DNA from: Ignisphaera sp.
GTDB taxonomy: Archaea > Thermoproteota > Thermoprotei_A > Sulfolobales > Ignisphaeraceae
Reading direction: 5' to 3'
Length of the DNA: 64,000 nt
Assembly: GCA_028275825.1 (NCBI GenBank)
Contig: JAPWTX010000001.1
Location: 1 to 64,000 of the forward strand
Part shown: positions 30,917-40,824 of the stretch, piece by piece
How the letters are laid out: the number at the start of each line of letters is the position of its first letter
Position numbering within the stretch: position 1 is the first letter of the stretch
Made by a program: the position numbers and the translations under genes
The notes under the pieces: model-generated
Databases searched by the model: none
The model's input: only the letters and a program-made list of their open reading frames with translations
Told to the model about the DNA's origin: nothing

Positions 30917-33232
30917 TTGAGTGAGACAATACTCCTCAGAAGGATTAGGCTTAAAAATATACTTTCACATGAGAATACTGAAATACATTTACCAATAGGC
31001 TTAATAGCTTTTGTGGGTCCGAATGGCGCGGGAAAGAGTTCAATAATAGATGCCGTTGTATATGCTCTTTTTGTGACACCTTCTGCTGCAAAGGGGTATA
31101 GAGGTGAAGGAAAGCGCGGGCTCATAAGATCTGGGGCTTCTGAGGGAGTTATAGAAGTTGAGATAAGCATAGGAGGTAAAACATATTTGGTGCAGAGATA
31201 TGTCAGCGTAAACAGACCTGATGTAGCATTCATCTACGAGATTACATCTGATGGCAACAAGAAGGTTATAGCAACGGGGGTGCAAAATGTTGTCAGCATC
31301 ATTGAAAAACTTCTCTCAATACCATCTACAGAAGCTGTAAGATTCTCTATAATTTCAAGACAAAACGAGCTTACAAGATTTATTGAAGAGACTGAGGCGA
31401 AGAGAAAGGAAATTGTATTAAAGCTTCTTGGCTTAGACGAGCTTGAGAAAGCAAAAGAGTTGTTTACTAGAGAGGTGCTGAAAGATATTGAGAAGGCTAA
31501 GGACAACTATGAAGATAAAAAGAGACTGCTATTTGAATCATATAAAAAGCTAGAGAGCATTAAGAGCAATATAAACCTGCTTAATGAAAAAGCAAGAAAG
31601 CTAGAAGAAGCATTTTCACAACTAAATAGAGAAGTCGAAACATTTGAAAAAGCAAAGGATGCTTTGATGAGGTTTGAGAAAATTAAAAAAGCTAGGGATT
31701 TGATGATCGAGATCTCAAGGTATCACAGCCTAGAGAGTGTATGCAAGAAAATTGCAAGCATAGAGTTGGGTAAGTTAATTTCCCAACTTGAAATATATAA
31801 GAACAGTAAGAAGGAGCTTGATGGCATTATAAAACAGCTAAATGAGTATAAGTCAAGGCTTGATAATTTAAGGCAACAGGCTTCAGGTATTCTTCAAGTA
31901 ACAATTGAAGAGAGTGATGCAGAGAAGCTGATTAGTATTATTGAAGATAGGCTTAGCGAGCTAAAGGAGCTATTACAGCTAAAGAAGGCAGAAATGGATC
32001 TCAGTGAAAAATCTCTACAAGCAATAAAAACATCCTCTATTTGTCCAGTATGTAGAAGGCCTTTAGATGAGGAGTTGAAGAAGATTTTGCTAAGTGATGC
32101 ACATGATAGAATTGAGAGTAGTAAGAGGCTTATAAAAGAGTACATAGCAACTGAATCTAAGTTGCAAGAGCTATTAAACTCCATGAAGAGCCTTCATGAA
32201 ACAATAATTAGATATGGTATGAAATATGAGTTGCTGAATCAGCAGATGAAAAAAGCATTAGAGGAGTACAATAATAGTAAGCAAATCATAGACAAAATAA
32301 TTGATGAAGTAAAGGACAGTAATGAGTTACAAGAATGTATAGAACTTAATGACTTTAGCTCTGTAAAAACGTTGCAATGCTTGCAGAGAAAATGCATTGA
32401 ATATCTAAATATGTTAAGCGATAGAGCAGCTCAACTACAAAAGATTTTATCCGAACTTGGGATAGAAAGCGAGGTTGTGATAAAGGAATTCAATGCATTA
32501 CAACACACATTATCTAATCTTGGCATAGATACTGAGAAAGCAAGTTTCGAAGAACTTGAGAAGAGGTATAGAGAAAGTATAAAAAGGTTTCAAATGGTTA
32601 GAGACGAGCTAAATAGAATTAAAGGTAAGTTGGAGGAGCTTGAGAAGAGCAGAACCGATTTAGAAAAGCAAGTTAGCGAACTTGAGACAGAAGTTAAGAG
32701 TTTAGAGAAAGATGCAATGATATTTAATGCTTTAGATGTATTAGCAAACAACATCTTAGGTAAAGATGGGCTTATAGCAAAAGTTTTAACAAAAGAGGCT
32801 AGGAGGCTGATGGAGATGTATACTAACAACATCTTAAACGAATTTGGAATGGATTTTAGAATAAGTATAGATAATGAATTCAATATTGAGGTTCAAGGTC
32901 CCTTAGGTAGAATAGATTTGAGGGGGTTGAGCGGAGGTGAAAGTATAGCTTTGGCAATAGCTCTTCGATTAGCATTAGCATATACTGTCTTCGGTAGGCT
33001 ACCAGGCTTTTTAATGCTAGACGAACCGACACAATTTTTGGATGAGGAAAGGAGGAGGATACTATTTGATGTTATAAAGAAACTTTCACAAAGAATCCCC
33101 CAAGTCATTGTAGTTACACATGACAGAGATGTTATAGAGATAGCTGATCACATATTTTATGTAAATAAAGAGGGTGGGAGATCCTTTGTAAGAGAAAAAA
33201 GCATTATACAAAAAGAAATTCTAGAAATTTAA
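30917..33232 (+). CDS. rad50: Rad50 ATPase
   Basis: GPNGAGKSSIIDAV, zinc hook CPVC, LSGGESIALAIALRLAL, LDEPTQFLD. Confidence 0.96.
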   Translation: MSETILLRRIRLKNILSHENTEIHLPIGLIAFVGPNGAGKSSIIDAVVYALFVTPSAAKGYRGEGKRGLIRSGASEGVIEVEISIGGKTYLVQRYVSVNRPDVAFIYEITSDGNKKVIATGVQNVVSIIEKLLSIPSTEAVRFSIISRQNELTRFIEETEAKRKEIVLKLLGLDELEKAKELFTREVLKDIEKAKDNYEDKKRLLFESYKKLESIKSNINLLNEKARKLEEAFSQLNREVETFEKAKDALMRFEKIKKARDLMIEISRYHSLESVCKKIASIELGKLISQLEIYKNSKKELDGIIKQLNEYKSRLDNLRQQASGILQVTIEESDAEKLISIIEDRLSELKELLQLKKAEMDLSEKSLQAIKTSSICPVCRRPLDEELKKILLSDAHDRIESSKRLIKEYIATESKLQELLNSMKSLHETIIRYGMKYELLNQQMKKALEEYNNSKQIIDKIIDEVKDSNELQECIELNDFSSVKTLQCLQRKCIEYLNMLSDRAAQLQKILSELGIESEVVIKEFNALQHTLSNLGIDTEKASFEELEKRYRESIKRFQMVRDELNRIKGKLEELEKSRTDLEKQVSELETEVKSLEKDAMIFNALDVLANNILGKDGLIAKVLTKEARRLMEMYTNNILNEFGMDFRISIDNEFNIEVQGPLGRIDLRGLSGGESIALAIALRLALAYTVFGRLPGFLMLDEPTQFLDEERRRILFDVIKKLSQRIPQVIVVTHDRDVIEIADHIFYVNKEGGRSFVREKSIIQKEILEI

Positions 33233-33247
33233 TTAATTCAATTGATA

Positions 33248-34207
33248 CTACTCTACAACAGGCCCTATAATTTCTTTCCCTACAACCTTGTTTATTCTCT
33301 CAACTTCGCTATCCACCATTTTCTGAATCTCTTCGATATCACGATCAGTTAAATGATTGAATCTGCCCTGCAATCTTATATAATGCTTAACATGCTTTCT
33401 CTTTGGCACTGGTACTGTCACCTTAAACTCGCCATAATCAAGCTCCCAGTTTATCCACATAGCTGTTTCCGTTGCAAGTCTAGCAATTTTTATACCCAGC
33501 CTTGGATCAAACCTCCAACCTGTTGTGCAAGGCTGAAGTACATGTATAAATGATGGTCCTTCAACTTCTAGGCCCCTTCTAAACTTATTCATCATGTCTA
33601 GGAAGTGAGCTGGGTTAGCTGTAGCTACGTAAGGAATTCTATGAGCTGCTACAATCTCTGCAACAGGCTTCTTGAACTGGATCTTTCCTCTCAACACCTT
33701 TCCTACTGGTGTAGTAGTAGTCCATGCATACTGCGGGGTTGCACCACTTCTCTGAATACCTGTATTCATATAGGCTTCATTATCATACATAACATACATC
33801 AGTTTATGTCCTCTCTCTAGCGTTCCGCTAAGTGCTTGAAAACCTATATCTGCTGTTCCACCATCGCCTGCTAAAGCTATGACATTCACACGTTTATTTG
33901 GGTCTATGAGCCCTTTAGCTTTCAATACCTTCAGAGCTGCTTCAATCCCACTTGCAACAGCAGCAGCATTTTCGAAAGCTACATGTATGTAAGGCACTCT
34001 CCATGAGGTATAAGGAAATGTAGTTGTTGAAACCTCTACGCATCCAGTGGCATTAACTATTACTGTATTGGGTCCTGCCACCTTCAGCAAGAGCTTTACA
34101 ATGGTGCCTGCTGTACAACCTGCACAAAGCCCATGGCCTGGAGCAAAGAGCTCCTCCTTTGGTATATCAAATACTGTTTTGTAATGTAATTTGGGGGATG
34201 AGCTCAC
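33248..34207 (-). CDS. porB: 2-oxoacid/pyruvate:ferredoxin oxidoreductase beta subunit
   Basis: FAPGHGLCAGCTAGTIVKLLL; ALAGDGGTADIGFQALSG TPP motif. Confidence 0.93.
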   Translation of the reverse strand: MSSSPKLHYKTVFDIPKEELFAPGHGLCAGCTAGTIVKLLLKVAGPNTVIVNATGCVEVSTTTFPYTSWRVPYIHVAFENAAAVASGIEAALKVLKAKGLIDPNKRVNVIALAGDGGTADIGFQALSGTLERGHKLMYVMYDNEAYMNTGIQRSGATPQYAWTTTTPVGKVLRGKIQFKKPVAEIVAAHRIPYVATANPAHFLDMMNKFRRGLEVEGPSFIHVLQPCTTGWRFDPRLGIKIARLATETAMWINWELDYGEFKVTVPVPKRKHVKHYIRLQGRFNHLTDRDIEEIQKMVDSEVERINKVVGKEIIGPVVE

Positions 34208-35400
34208 TGCCTAACACCCCAATAAATTGATTTTTCAGTAAGTGACACACCTTTCTTAAGAAGGTCAATACTATTCTCAACCATAGCCATTACATCTTCT
34301 TCTGTTACTGCTCTCTGACCAACCGAGGCTATGTAGCTGTGTAAAGCTGTATCTAAGCTCTTTTTAGATATTGTTGCTAGCACTTCCATAGCTATGGGGC
34401 CCTCCAAAGCAGCTCCAAAACTTATAGCCCTATCTATTACTATTACTGCCTTTAGATTCTTCAATATCCTTATAAGTTCTTCTGTAGGCCATGGTCTAAA
34501 GACCCTTAACTTTATAGCACCAACATCTAAACCCCGTTTTTTCATGATATCAACAGCCTCGGTGACCGTGCCATACAAACCTCCATATGTTAAAATCGCA
34601 ATGTCACTGCCATCCATGTTGTAAGTCTCTATAAAGCTGTAGTTCCTTTCAAATCTTTTGCCAAATTCTTCAAATACTTGTTTAAGAATGTTTAGGGAAT
34701 TCTCAATTGCTACTACTTGTTGGTATTTGAATTCATAATACCAATCAGGATTTCCAACAGCGCCTACTGTAATGGGTTTATCGGGATCTAATATATTCCA
34801 CAAAGGCTTTCTTTTTGGCACAAATTCTAGTATTGTAGACCTGTCTTTGGCTACGTATACCGGTTCGTAAGTGTGGCTCATTAGGAAGCCGTCATATGCC
34901 ACCATAACAGGTAACAACACATCTGGATTTTCAGCTACTTTATATGCTTGAATAATGCTGTCATAGACTTCTTGAGCTGAAGAAGCTATTATTGTAATCC
35001 ATGAAGAGTCTCTTGTAGCCATTACATCGCTATAATCACCCCATATGCTTATAGGTGCTGAGAGAGCTCGCGAAGCTATACTCATAACAATGGGTAATCT
35101 CAAACCAGATGCTATGTACAGAAGCTCGTGCATAAGCTCAAGACCTTGCGCTGATGTAGCTGTAAAAACTCTTGCACCTGCTGAGGCTGCACCTATGCAT
35201 GCACTTAATGCTGAGTGCTCACTTTCAACATGAATCATTTCAGCCTGTAGCTCGCCATTTGCTATAAACTCTGCTATTTTTTCAACAACAGTAGTCTGTG
35301 GTGTTATCGGGTAAGCTGCAACAACATCTACATCAGCATCTTTGGCTGCATAGGCAGCAGCGTAATTCGAACTTAGAGGTATTCTTACCCACTCACCCAT
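34204..35400 (-). CDS. porA: 2-oxoacid/pyruvate:ferredoxin oxidoreductase alpha subunit
   Basis: AAYPITPQTTVVEKIAEF; TATSAQGLELMHELLY. Confidence 0.93.
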   Translation of the reverse strand: MGEWVRIPLSSNYAAAYAAKDADVDVVAAYPITPQTTVVEKIAEFIANGELQAEMIHVESEHSALSACIGAASAGARVFTATSAQGLELMHELLYIASGLRLPIVMSIASRALSAPISIWGDYSDVMATRDSSWITIIASSAQEVYDSIIQAYKVAENPDVLLPVMVAYDGFLMSHTYEPVYVAKDRSTILEFVPKRKPLWNILDPDKPITVGAVGNPDWYYEFKYQQVVAIENSLNILKQVFEEFGKRFERNYSFIETYNMDGSDIAILTYGGLYGTVTEAVDIMKKRGLDVGAIKLRVFRPWPTEELIRILKNLKAVIVIDRAISFGAALEGPIAMEVLATISKKSLDTALHSYIASVGQRAVTEEDVMAMVENSIDLLKKGVSLTEKSIYWGVRQ

Positions 35401-35402
35401 CT

Positions 35403-35732
35403 TTACTTCACCTCTTCAACAAAATCTATTGCTTTAACAGGACACTCTTCAACACAAATCCCACAACCCTTACAATAATCATAGTCTACTTCAAAGGTCA
35501 TCTTCCACTCTCTTCCCGAGGACGTCTTGTAGGGCCTGTCAATAATTTTTATTGCAGGTTCTGGGCAGTAAACCCAGCACAAATAACACCTAACGCATTT
35601 GTCCTGATTTATAATTGGCTTAAATACTCTCCAATCACCCGTCGGCCTATTCACACTATTGCCTGGCTGTGTAATAGCTCCTCCAACTGGTACCTCTCTC
35701 CAACTAGCAAGTCTCTTAATCTGCAGTGTCAT
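35403..35732 (-). CDS. porD: 2-oxoacid:ferredoxin oxidoreductase delta subunit
   Basis: Two 4Fe-4S motifs CVRCYLCWVYCPEP and CKGCGICVEECPVKA. Confidence 0.93.
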   Translation of the reverse strand: MTLQIKRLASWREVPVGGAITQPGNSVNRPTGDWRVFKPIINQDKCVRCYLCWVYCPEPAIKIIDRPYKTSSGREWKMTFEVDYDYCKGCGICVEECPVKAIDFVEEVK

Positions 35733-36289
35733 GCGATCTCCACCTCATTAAGAGCTCTTCTCATTGCCTGTATATTGGCTTCAGCTATCTTTGGTCTAAA
35801 GTTCTCTTTTATAGCTTCTTCAATATATGATACATCGATAACTGGTATTACCTTTGCAACAGCTCCCAACATGGCCATGTTGACAAATGGTGCCTTTAAA
35901 ATTTCGAGAGCTATTTTAGTTGCATCAACTCTAGCAATCTTAATGTCATCTCTGCCAACATCTTTTTTAATTTCAGCAATACTTTTTTTCGTGTTAATTA
36001 TGAGTAACCCATCCTTCTTCAAACCCTCTACATAAAGTGATGGACTTAGCGATGGGTCTAGAACCACTACAGCGTTGGGTTCTATTATTGGTGCCCTTGT
36101 GTATATAGGCTCATCTGAGATTCTTGTATAAGCTTTCACAGGAGCACCCCTTCTCTCAGCACCAAATTCAGGAAATGCTTGAGCATATTTACCTTGATAT
36201 ATAGCAGCCTCTGCTAATATCATTGCTGCTGTTACCGCTCCTTGACCACCTCTGCCATGCCACCTAATTTCAATACGCTTTAAATCCAA
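35729..36289 (-). CDS. porG: 2-oxoacid:ferredoxin oxidoreductase gamma subunit
   Basis: IRWHGRGGQGAVTAAMILAEAA. Confidence 0.93.
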   Translation of the reverse strand: MDLKRIEIRWHGRGGQGAVTAAMILAEAAIYQGKYAQAFPEFGAERRGAPVKAYTRISDEPIYTRAPIIEPNAVVVLDPSLSPSLYVEGLKKDGLLIINTKKSIAEIKKDVGRDDIKIARVDATKIALEILKAPFVNMAMLGAVAKVIPVIDVSYIEEAIKENFRPKIAEANIQAMRRALNEVEIA

Positions 36290-36391
36290 TATGCCACCAC
36301 CATTTTACGATTATAAGCTATTCTGTAGCGTAGTATAAAATGTTTTTTATATAGTCTCAAAAATTTTTATACATAATACATGTGAAGATAA

Positions 36392-36931
36392 ATGGATATA
36401 GTAAAAGATGTTATGAAGGTTTTATGGATTATTCTACCAGCATATGTAGCTAATGGAACACCTGTGATTATAGCAAAGCTTTTGTACAAACTTAGACTTG
36501 AAAGACATCCTATAGACTTTGGAAGGAATTTTATTGATGGTAAGAGATTGTTTGGAGATAGCAAGAGTTGGGAGGGGTTAGTAGCAGGAATCTTAACAGG
36601 TACTATCACAGGTTATATACAGAATCTCTATCCTTTAATTGATAGCACTACAAATACTATTGTACTAGGTTTAGTTTTGAGTAGTGGAGCTATGACTGGC
36701 GATGTCTTAGGAGCCTTTATTAAGAGAAGAATTGGTTTAAAACCTGGAGAGCCTTTGCTTTTTGTTGATCAACTGCTTTTCATTGTTGTTGCATTAGGTC
36801 TTTCTATAGCTCTAAACATATTAAGTTTATCACCTTTTGACTGGTTTATTGCAGTAACACTTACGTTTGTGCTTCACATCGTATCAAATCTTATCGCCTA
36901 TATTATAGGTCTGAAGAATGTTCCTTGGTAA
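36392..36931 (+). CDS. carS: CDP-archaeol synthase (DUF46)
   Basis: PAYVANGTPVI...HPIDFGRNFIDGKRLFGDSKSWEGLVAGI. Confidence 0.9.
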   Translation: MDIVKDVMKVLWIILPAYVANGTPVIIAKLLYKLRLERHPIDFGRNFIDGKRLFGDSKSWEGLVAGILTGTITGYIQNLYPLIDSTTNTIVLGLVLSSGAMTGDVLGAFIKRRIGLKPGEPLLFVDQLLFIVVALGLSIALNILSLSPFDWFIAVTLTFVLHIVSNLIAYIIGLKNVPW

Positions 36932-37034
36932 AGTTTCAGTGTAATGAGTTTAACAATTCTTTTTGTCACCTACTTGGTTTTATTGTCAAGTATATTAAGC
37001 AGAATTTTTTGACATCTAATTTGGTAGCTGGAGA

Positions 37035-37439
37035 GTGAGTTGGGCGAAACTAAAGCCTGTAATATACATGGTACTCGGCTTTGCAATAGCATGGCTTTTA
37101 ACAAAACTTTTAAGTAGCTTGCAAAATGCTTTAATTATTGGATTAATGCCATTTATAGGACTTTTGCATGAATTATTGCATCTTGTTGCATCTATTGCTG
37201 TTAAAGCCTCATATAAATTTACTTTAAATGGTCTATTCATAGGATTCAAAATAGTTGTGAAAAACGTCAGAGATTTCATTATAATAGCTTTGATGCCTCA
37301 AATTCTAAGCGTATTGTTTCTTATTCTCTTCTTGATGTTGAACTCAAATATGGCTCTAGCATTAATGCTAATACATGTAGCCATATCTCTTGAGGATTTA
37401 AACAAGGCTACCAAATATTTAGCATCTCTCTCACCCTAA
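37035..37439 (+). CDS. Membrane protein with HELLH zincin-like motif
   Basis: LLHELLHLVASIAVK plus TM segments. Confidence 0.55.
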   Translation: MSWAKLKPVIYMVLGFAIAWLLTKLLSSLQNALIIGLMPFIGLLHELLHLVASIAVKASYKFTLNGLFIGFKIVVKNVRDFIIIALMPQILSVLFLILFLMLNSNMALALMLIHVAISLEDLNKATKYLASLSP

Positions 37440-37522
37440 AGGCAAATTTTTCGGTTGAAATTGCAATGAATTCCAGGTCTTTGCATATTCTTCTAAGTTG
37501 TAGTAATACATTACTTTGAGAG

Positions 37523-37596
37523 TGGGCCCGCGGGGATTTGAACCCCGGACCTCCGCCTTGTAAGGGCGGCGTCCTACCAGACTAGACGACGGGCCC
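37523..37596 (-). tRNA. tRNA-Val(TAC)
   Basis: GGGCCCG/CGGGCCC acceptor, anticodon loop CTTACAA. Confidence 0.95.
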
Positions 37597-37644
37597 TTTA
37601 ATTTAGTATGTAACATGCTTAGGGGTTATAGCTTTTTTGGATCT

Positions 37645-37980
37645 TTAGTATTCCCTCCAGGTATGTCCACATTTTGTGCATTTATAAAACGTCGTAGGAG
37701 GTTCGTCAGCTGCTCTTGTCTGAAGCTGCCAGGCATATACTTCTTCGTGACCGCATCTCGGACATCTTACATGTCCCTTTACCAATGTTGCTGTTGGTGG
37801 TACAGAAGCTATTGAAGAAGAATCTAGTACAATAGTCTTTTCTTTATTATTGTGCTGAAAACTTTTTGACATTACAACTTTATTGCTTATGTTTGCAGCT
37901 TCATAGCCGCATTTGGGACATCTATACACTTTTTTTACCTTGTCAAGCACTAATAGCGTTCCACAACGAGGGCAAAACAT
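37645..37980 (-). CDS. tfs: Transcription factor S (TFIIS-like)
   Basis: MFCPRCGTLL...YRCPKCGYE...CPRCGHEEVYAWQLQTRAADEPPTTFYKCTKCGHTWREY. Confidence 0.96.
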   Translation of the reverse strand: MFCPRCGTLLVLDKVKKVYRCPKCGYEAANISNKVVMSKSFQHNNKEKTIVLDSSSIASVPPTATLVKGHVRCPRCGHEEVYAWQLQTRAADEPPTTFYKCTKCGHTWREY

Positions 37981-38050
37981 TGTATTGCCACCTTTACTCC
38001 AATGATTTTAAAGTATAGGCTAAAGTTTCTAAGGATAATAAGCGTTATCA

Positions 38051-38629
38051 CTAAATAAAAAACATCTCGTCACGTACGTGAATACCCAAATCAAATACAT
38101 TCTTCACAATAGCGGTAAGCATTTGCCCACGTTTTATTAATTCAGCAATCTCATCTTCACTATAAAGCATCATTCCAATACCAATGGCCTTAAAGTCTTC
38201 AGAGTCTATCACAGCTATGTATTTTCCTTTTTCAATGGGTGGCAATACTTTTTCAAGTGATACGAGAAGCAGGTCATTGCCATATAGAAAAGCTCTTACA
38301 CCTTGGGGTTTTGAACTCACAGCGCATCCGATCTTCTGATAATTATCATATATGAAGTTGTAGAGATGAGGTGATGGAATGAACTTTCCTTTCCACATCC
38401 ACCCTGCTAATATACCTCCACCAATAATTCTTAATTTCTTAGAGCTTTTTAAAACAATTTCACGTGTTGCAACAGGTTGAAGCATTATTTTAGTCCATCG
38501 CCTACGTGAAGAGAATGATAGGATGTCAAATGCGTTCTCTAAGTGGGTAAATAATTCTTCACTATAACATTTATTAATAAAATCTTTTATTAAGACCTTA
38601 ACACTATTTATCAATTGTTTTTCTACCAT
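38051..38629 (-). CDS. Conserved protein with C-terminal PUA-like domain
   Basis: GKYIAVIDSEDFKAIGIGMMLYSEDEIAELIKRGQMLTAIVKNVFDLGIHVRDE. Confidence 0.6.
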   Translation of the reverse strand: MVEKQLINSVKVLIKDFINKCYSEELFTHLENAFDILSFSSRRRWTKIMLQPVATREIVLKSSKKLRIIGGGILAGWMWKGKFIPSPHLYNFIYDNYQKIGCAVSSKPQGVRAFLYGNDLLLVSLEKVLPPIEKGKYIAVIDSEDFKAIGIGMMLYSEDEIAELIKRGQMLTAIVKNVFDLGIHVRDEMFFI

Positions 38630-38954
38630 ATTTTTTCTCAGCTAAGTCTATGATATCTAAAATACTTTTTATGACATTTGTTTCCACATCTCTCCTTTCT
38701 ATTTTTGCATCCCAGATTTCATCCCACACCTCATAAACTTTGGCACTCCCCCCAAGGCTGTCACTAATAGCATCTACAGCTTCGTCAAGCATCTCTATAT
38801 CCCATTTCTCTACATTCTTAAACCTCTTATCAATACCGCTTGCAAACTCCTTTACAAATTCCACATACACATCATAAATCACGTCTACATTTACTCTGTT
38901 CAAGTTCTTCATTAAGAGCTCTTCAATGGCTTTTCTAATAAATTTTAAATTCAT
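38604..38954 (-). CDS. Hypothetical helical protein
   Basis: Likely start MNLKFIRKAIEE; overlaps downstream PUA-like gene. Confidence 0.5.
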   Translation of the reverse strand: MNLKFIRKAIEELLMKNLNRVNVDVIYDVYVEFVKEFASGIDKRFKNVEKWDIEMLDEAVDAISDSLGGSAKVYEVWDEIWDAKIERRDVETNVIKSILDIIDLAEKKYGRKTIDK

Positions 38955-39050
38955 TGTGAATAACCTTATTTGCACACTCTTTCTCAAAACTTATTAACTA
39001 AGCTAAGAACTTATATCTTTACACACGTAAATACAGCTGTCGGTGATACC

Positions 39051-39446
39051 ATGAGTGTAGACTATGCAGAATTAGGAGACTTGAAGGAGGGTAGCTATGT
39101 AGTTGTAGATGGAGAGCCTTGCAGAGTTGTAGAGGTTTCGCGAGCAAAAACAGGTAAACATGGCAGTGCAAAAGTGCATATCGTAGCAATAAGCCTCTTT
39201 ACAGGGTCTAGGAAAACCCTTGTGGGTCCAGCAGACCAGAGGGTTGAGGTTCCTATAATAGATAAGAGAATTGGGCAAGTAATAGCTGTTTTGGGAGACA
39301 GAGTGCAGGTAATGGATAATGAAACCTATGAAACTTTTGAAGTTGAAATGCCTTCTGATGAAAGTGTTAGAAGTAAGATAACACCAGGTGTGGAGGTAGA
39401 GTACTGGAGTGCTTTAGGTAAGAGATTTATATCTAGAGTTAGATAA
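39051..39446 (+). CDS. Translation initiation factor aIF5A
   Basis: [35 protein letters not shown] hypusine loop. Confidence 0.95.
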   Translation: MSVDYAELGDLKEGSYVVVDGEPCRVVEVSRAKTGKHGSAKVHIVAISLFTGSRKTLVGPADQRVEVPIIDKRIGQVIAVLGDRVQVMDNETYETFEVEMPSDESVRSKITPGVEVEYWSALGKRFISRVR

Positions 39447-39468
39447 GGAGTATTAATAGGATTGCAAA

Positions 39469-40818
39469 ATGGTATTAGATTCTCTTAAAAACCTAGTTAT
39501 AGATTTTTTAAAGGGTAGAGGTTCATATGAAGAAGCTGTAGAAAACTTTATTAAGGAGCTGCAAAAAACACTTCTGAAAGCAGATGTAAATGTAAAGCTC
39601 GTCCTTCAACTCACTAATAGCATTAGGGAGAGAGCTCTTAGAGAAAAGCCACCACCACTAGTTTCAAAAAATGAATGGTTCATAAAGATAGTGTATGACG
39701 AGCTTTCAATGCTTTTTGGAGGAGATACAAAACCTCAGATCTTCCCCCAGAAAACCCCATACGTGCTAATGCTTGTTGGTGTTCAGGGCTCTGGCAAAAC
39801 TACAACAGCAGCAAAAATAGCTTACTACTACAAGAGATATGGATATAGACCTTGCTTAATTTGTGCAGACACCTATAGACCAGCAGCTTACGAACAGTTG
39901 TATCAGCTAAGCAAACAAATTGACGTAACGTTTTGCGGTGATCCTAAGTCTAATAATGCGATATTGATAGCAAAGAAATGTGTTGACACATGCTTAAGGC
40001 AAAACAGCAATATGATTATAGTGGATACTGCTGGAAGGCATGGTTATGGAGAAGAAGAGGCTTTGCTTAAGGAAATGCAAGAAATAGCTAAAAATGTAAA
40101 CCCCGATGAAATAATGCTTGTTTTGGATGCATCAATAGGGCAAAAGGCTTATGACATTGCTATGCGATTCCATTCAGCAACGCCTATAGGCTCCATCACT
40201 ATAACGAAACTTGATGGCACAGCTAAAGGAGGTGGAGCATTATCAGCTGTAGCAGCAACAAAAGCTATGATAAAGTTCATTGGAATGGGCGAAAAAATAC
40301 CAGAGCTAGAAGTATTTGAACCAAGAAGATTTGTAGGCAGGCTCCTAGGATTAGGTGACTTGACGGCACTCATAGAGAAGTTAAAATCTTTAGAGTATGG
40401 TGAAGAAGTTGAAAAGAGATTTGCAAAGGTTTTAGCCACAGGTAAAATCACTTTAGTAGACATATACATACAGCTTCAAGCTATGAAGAAGCTAGGACCC
40501 TTATCAAGGGTCTTGCAGATGATTCCAGGACTTTCATTTTTACCTTTGGATGAAAAACAGCTGAAATTAAGCGAGGAAAAGATAAAGAAATGGATTGCAA
40601 TAATAGACTCAATGTCTTTTGAGGAACTGAGAAATCCTGGCATAATTGACAAGAATAGAATGTTAAAAATAGCTATAGGCTCAGGCACTACTGTTGATGA
40701 TGTTAAGGAGTTGCTTAAATATTATGAACTTGTCAACTCAATGATGAAGAATATTAAAAGAAGAAAAACATTTTTCAGAAGGTTAGGCATAGATTTATCA
40801 AATATGAAGACGGAGTAG
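39469..40818 (+). CDS. srp54: Signal recognition particle protein SRP54
   Basis: MLVGVQGSGKTTTAAKIAYYYK; DTAGRHGYGEEEALLKE. Confidence 0.96.
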   Translation: MVLDSLKNLVIDFLKGRGSYEEAVENFIKELQKTLLKADVNVKLVLQLTNSIRERALREKPPPLVSKNEWFIKIVYDELSMLFGGDTKPQIFPQKTPYVLMLVGVQGSGKTTTAAKIAYYYKRYGYRPCLICADTYRPAAYEQLYQLSKQIDVTFCGDPKSNNAILIAKKCVDTCLRQNSNMIIVDTAGRHGYGEEEALLKEMQEIAKNVNPDEIMLVLDASIGQKAYDIAMRFHSATPIGSITITKLDGTAKGGGALSAVAATKAMIKFIGMGEKIPELEVFEPRRFVGRLLGLGDLTALIEKLKSLEYGEEVEKRFAKVLATGKITLVDIYIQLQAMKKLGPLSRVLQMIPGLSFLPLDEKQLKLSEEKIKKWIAIIDSMSFEELRNPGIIDKNRMLKIAIGSGTTVDDVKELLKYYELVNSMMKNIKRRKTFFRRLGIDLSNMKTE

Positions 40819-40824
40819 AACAGA

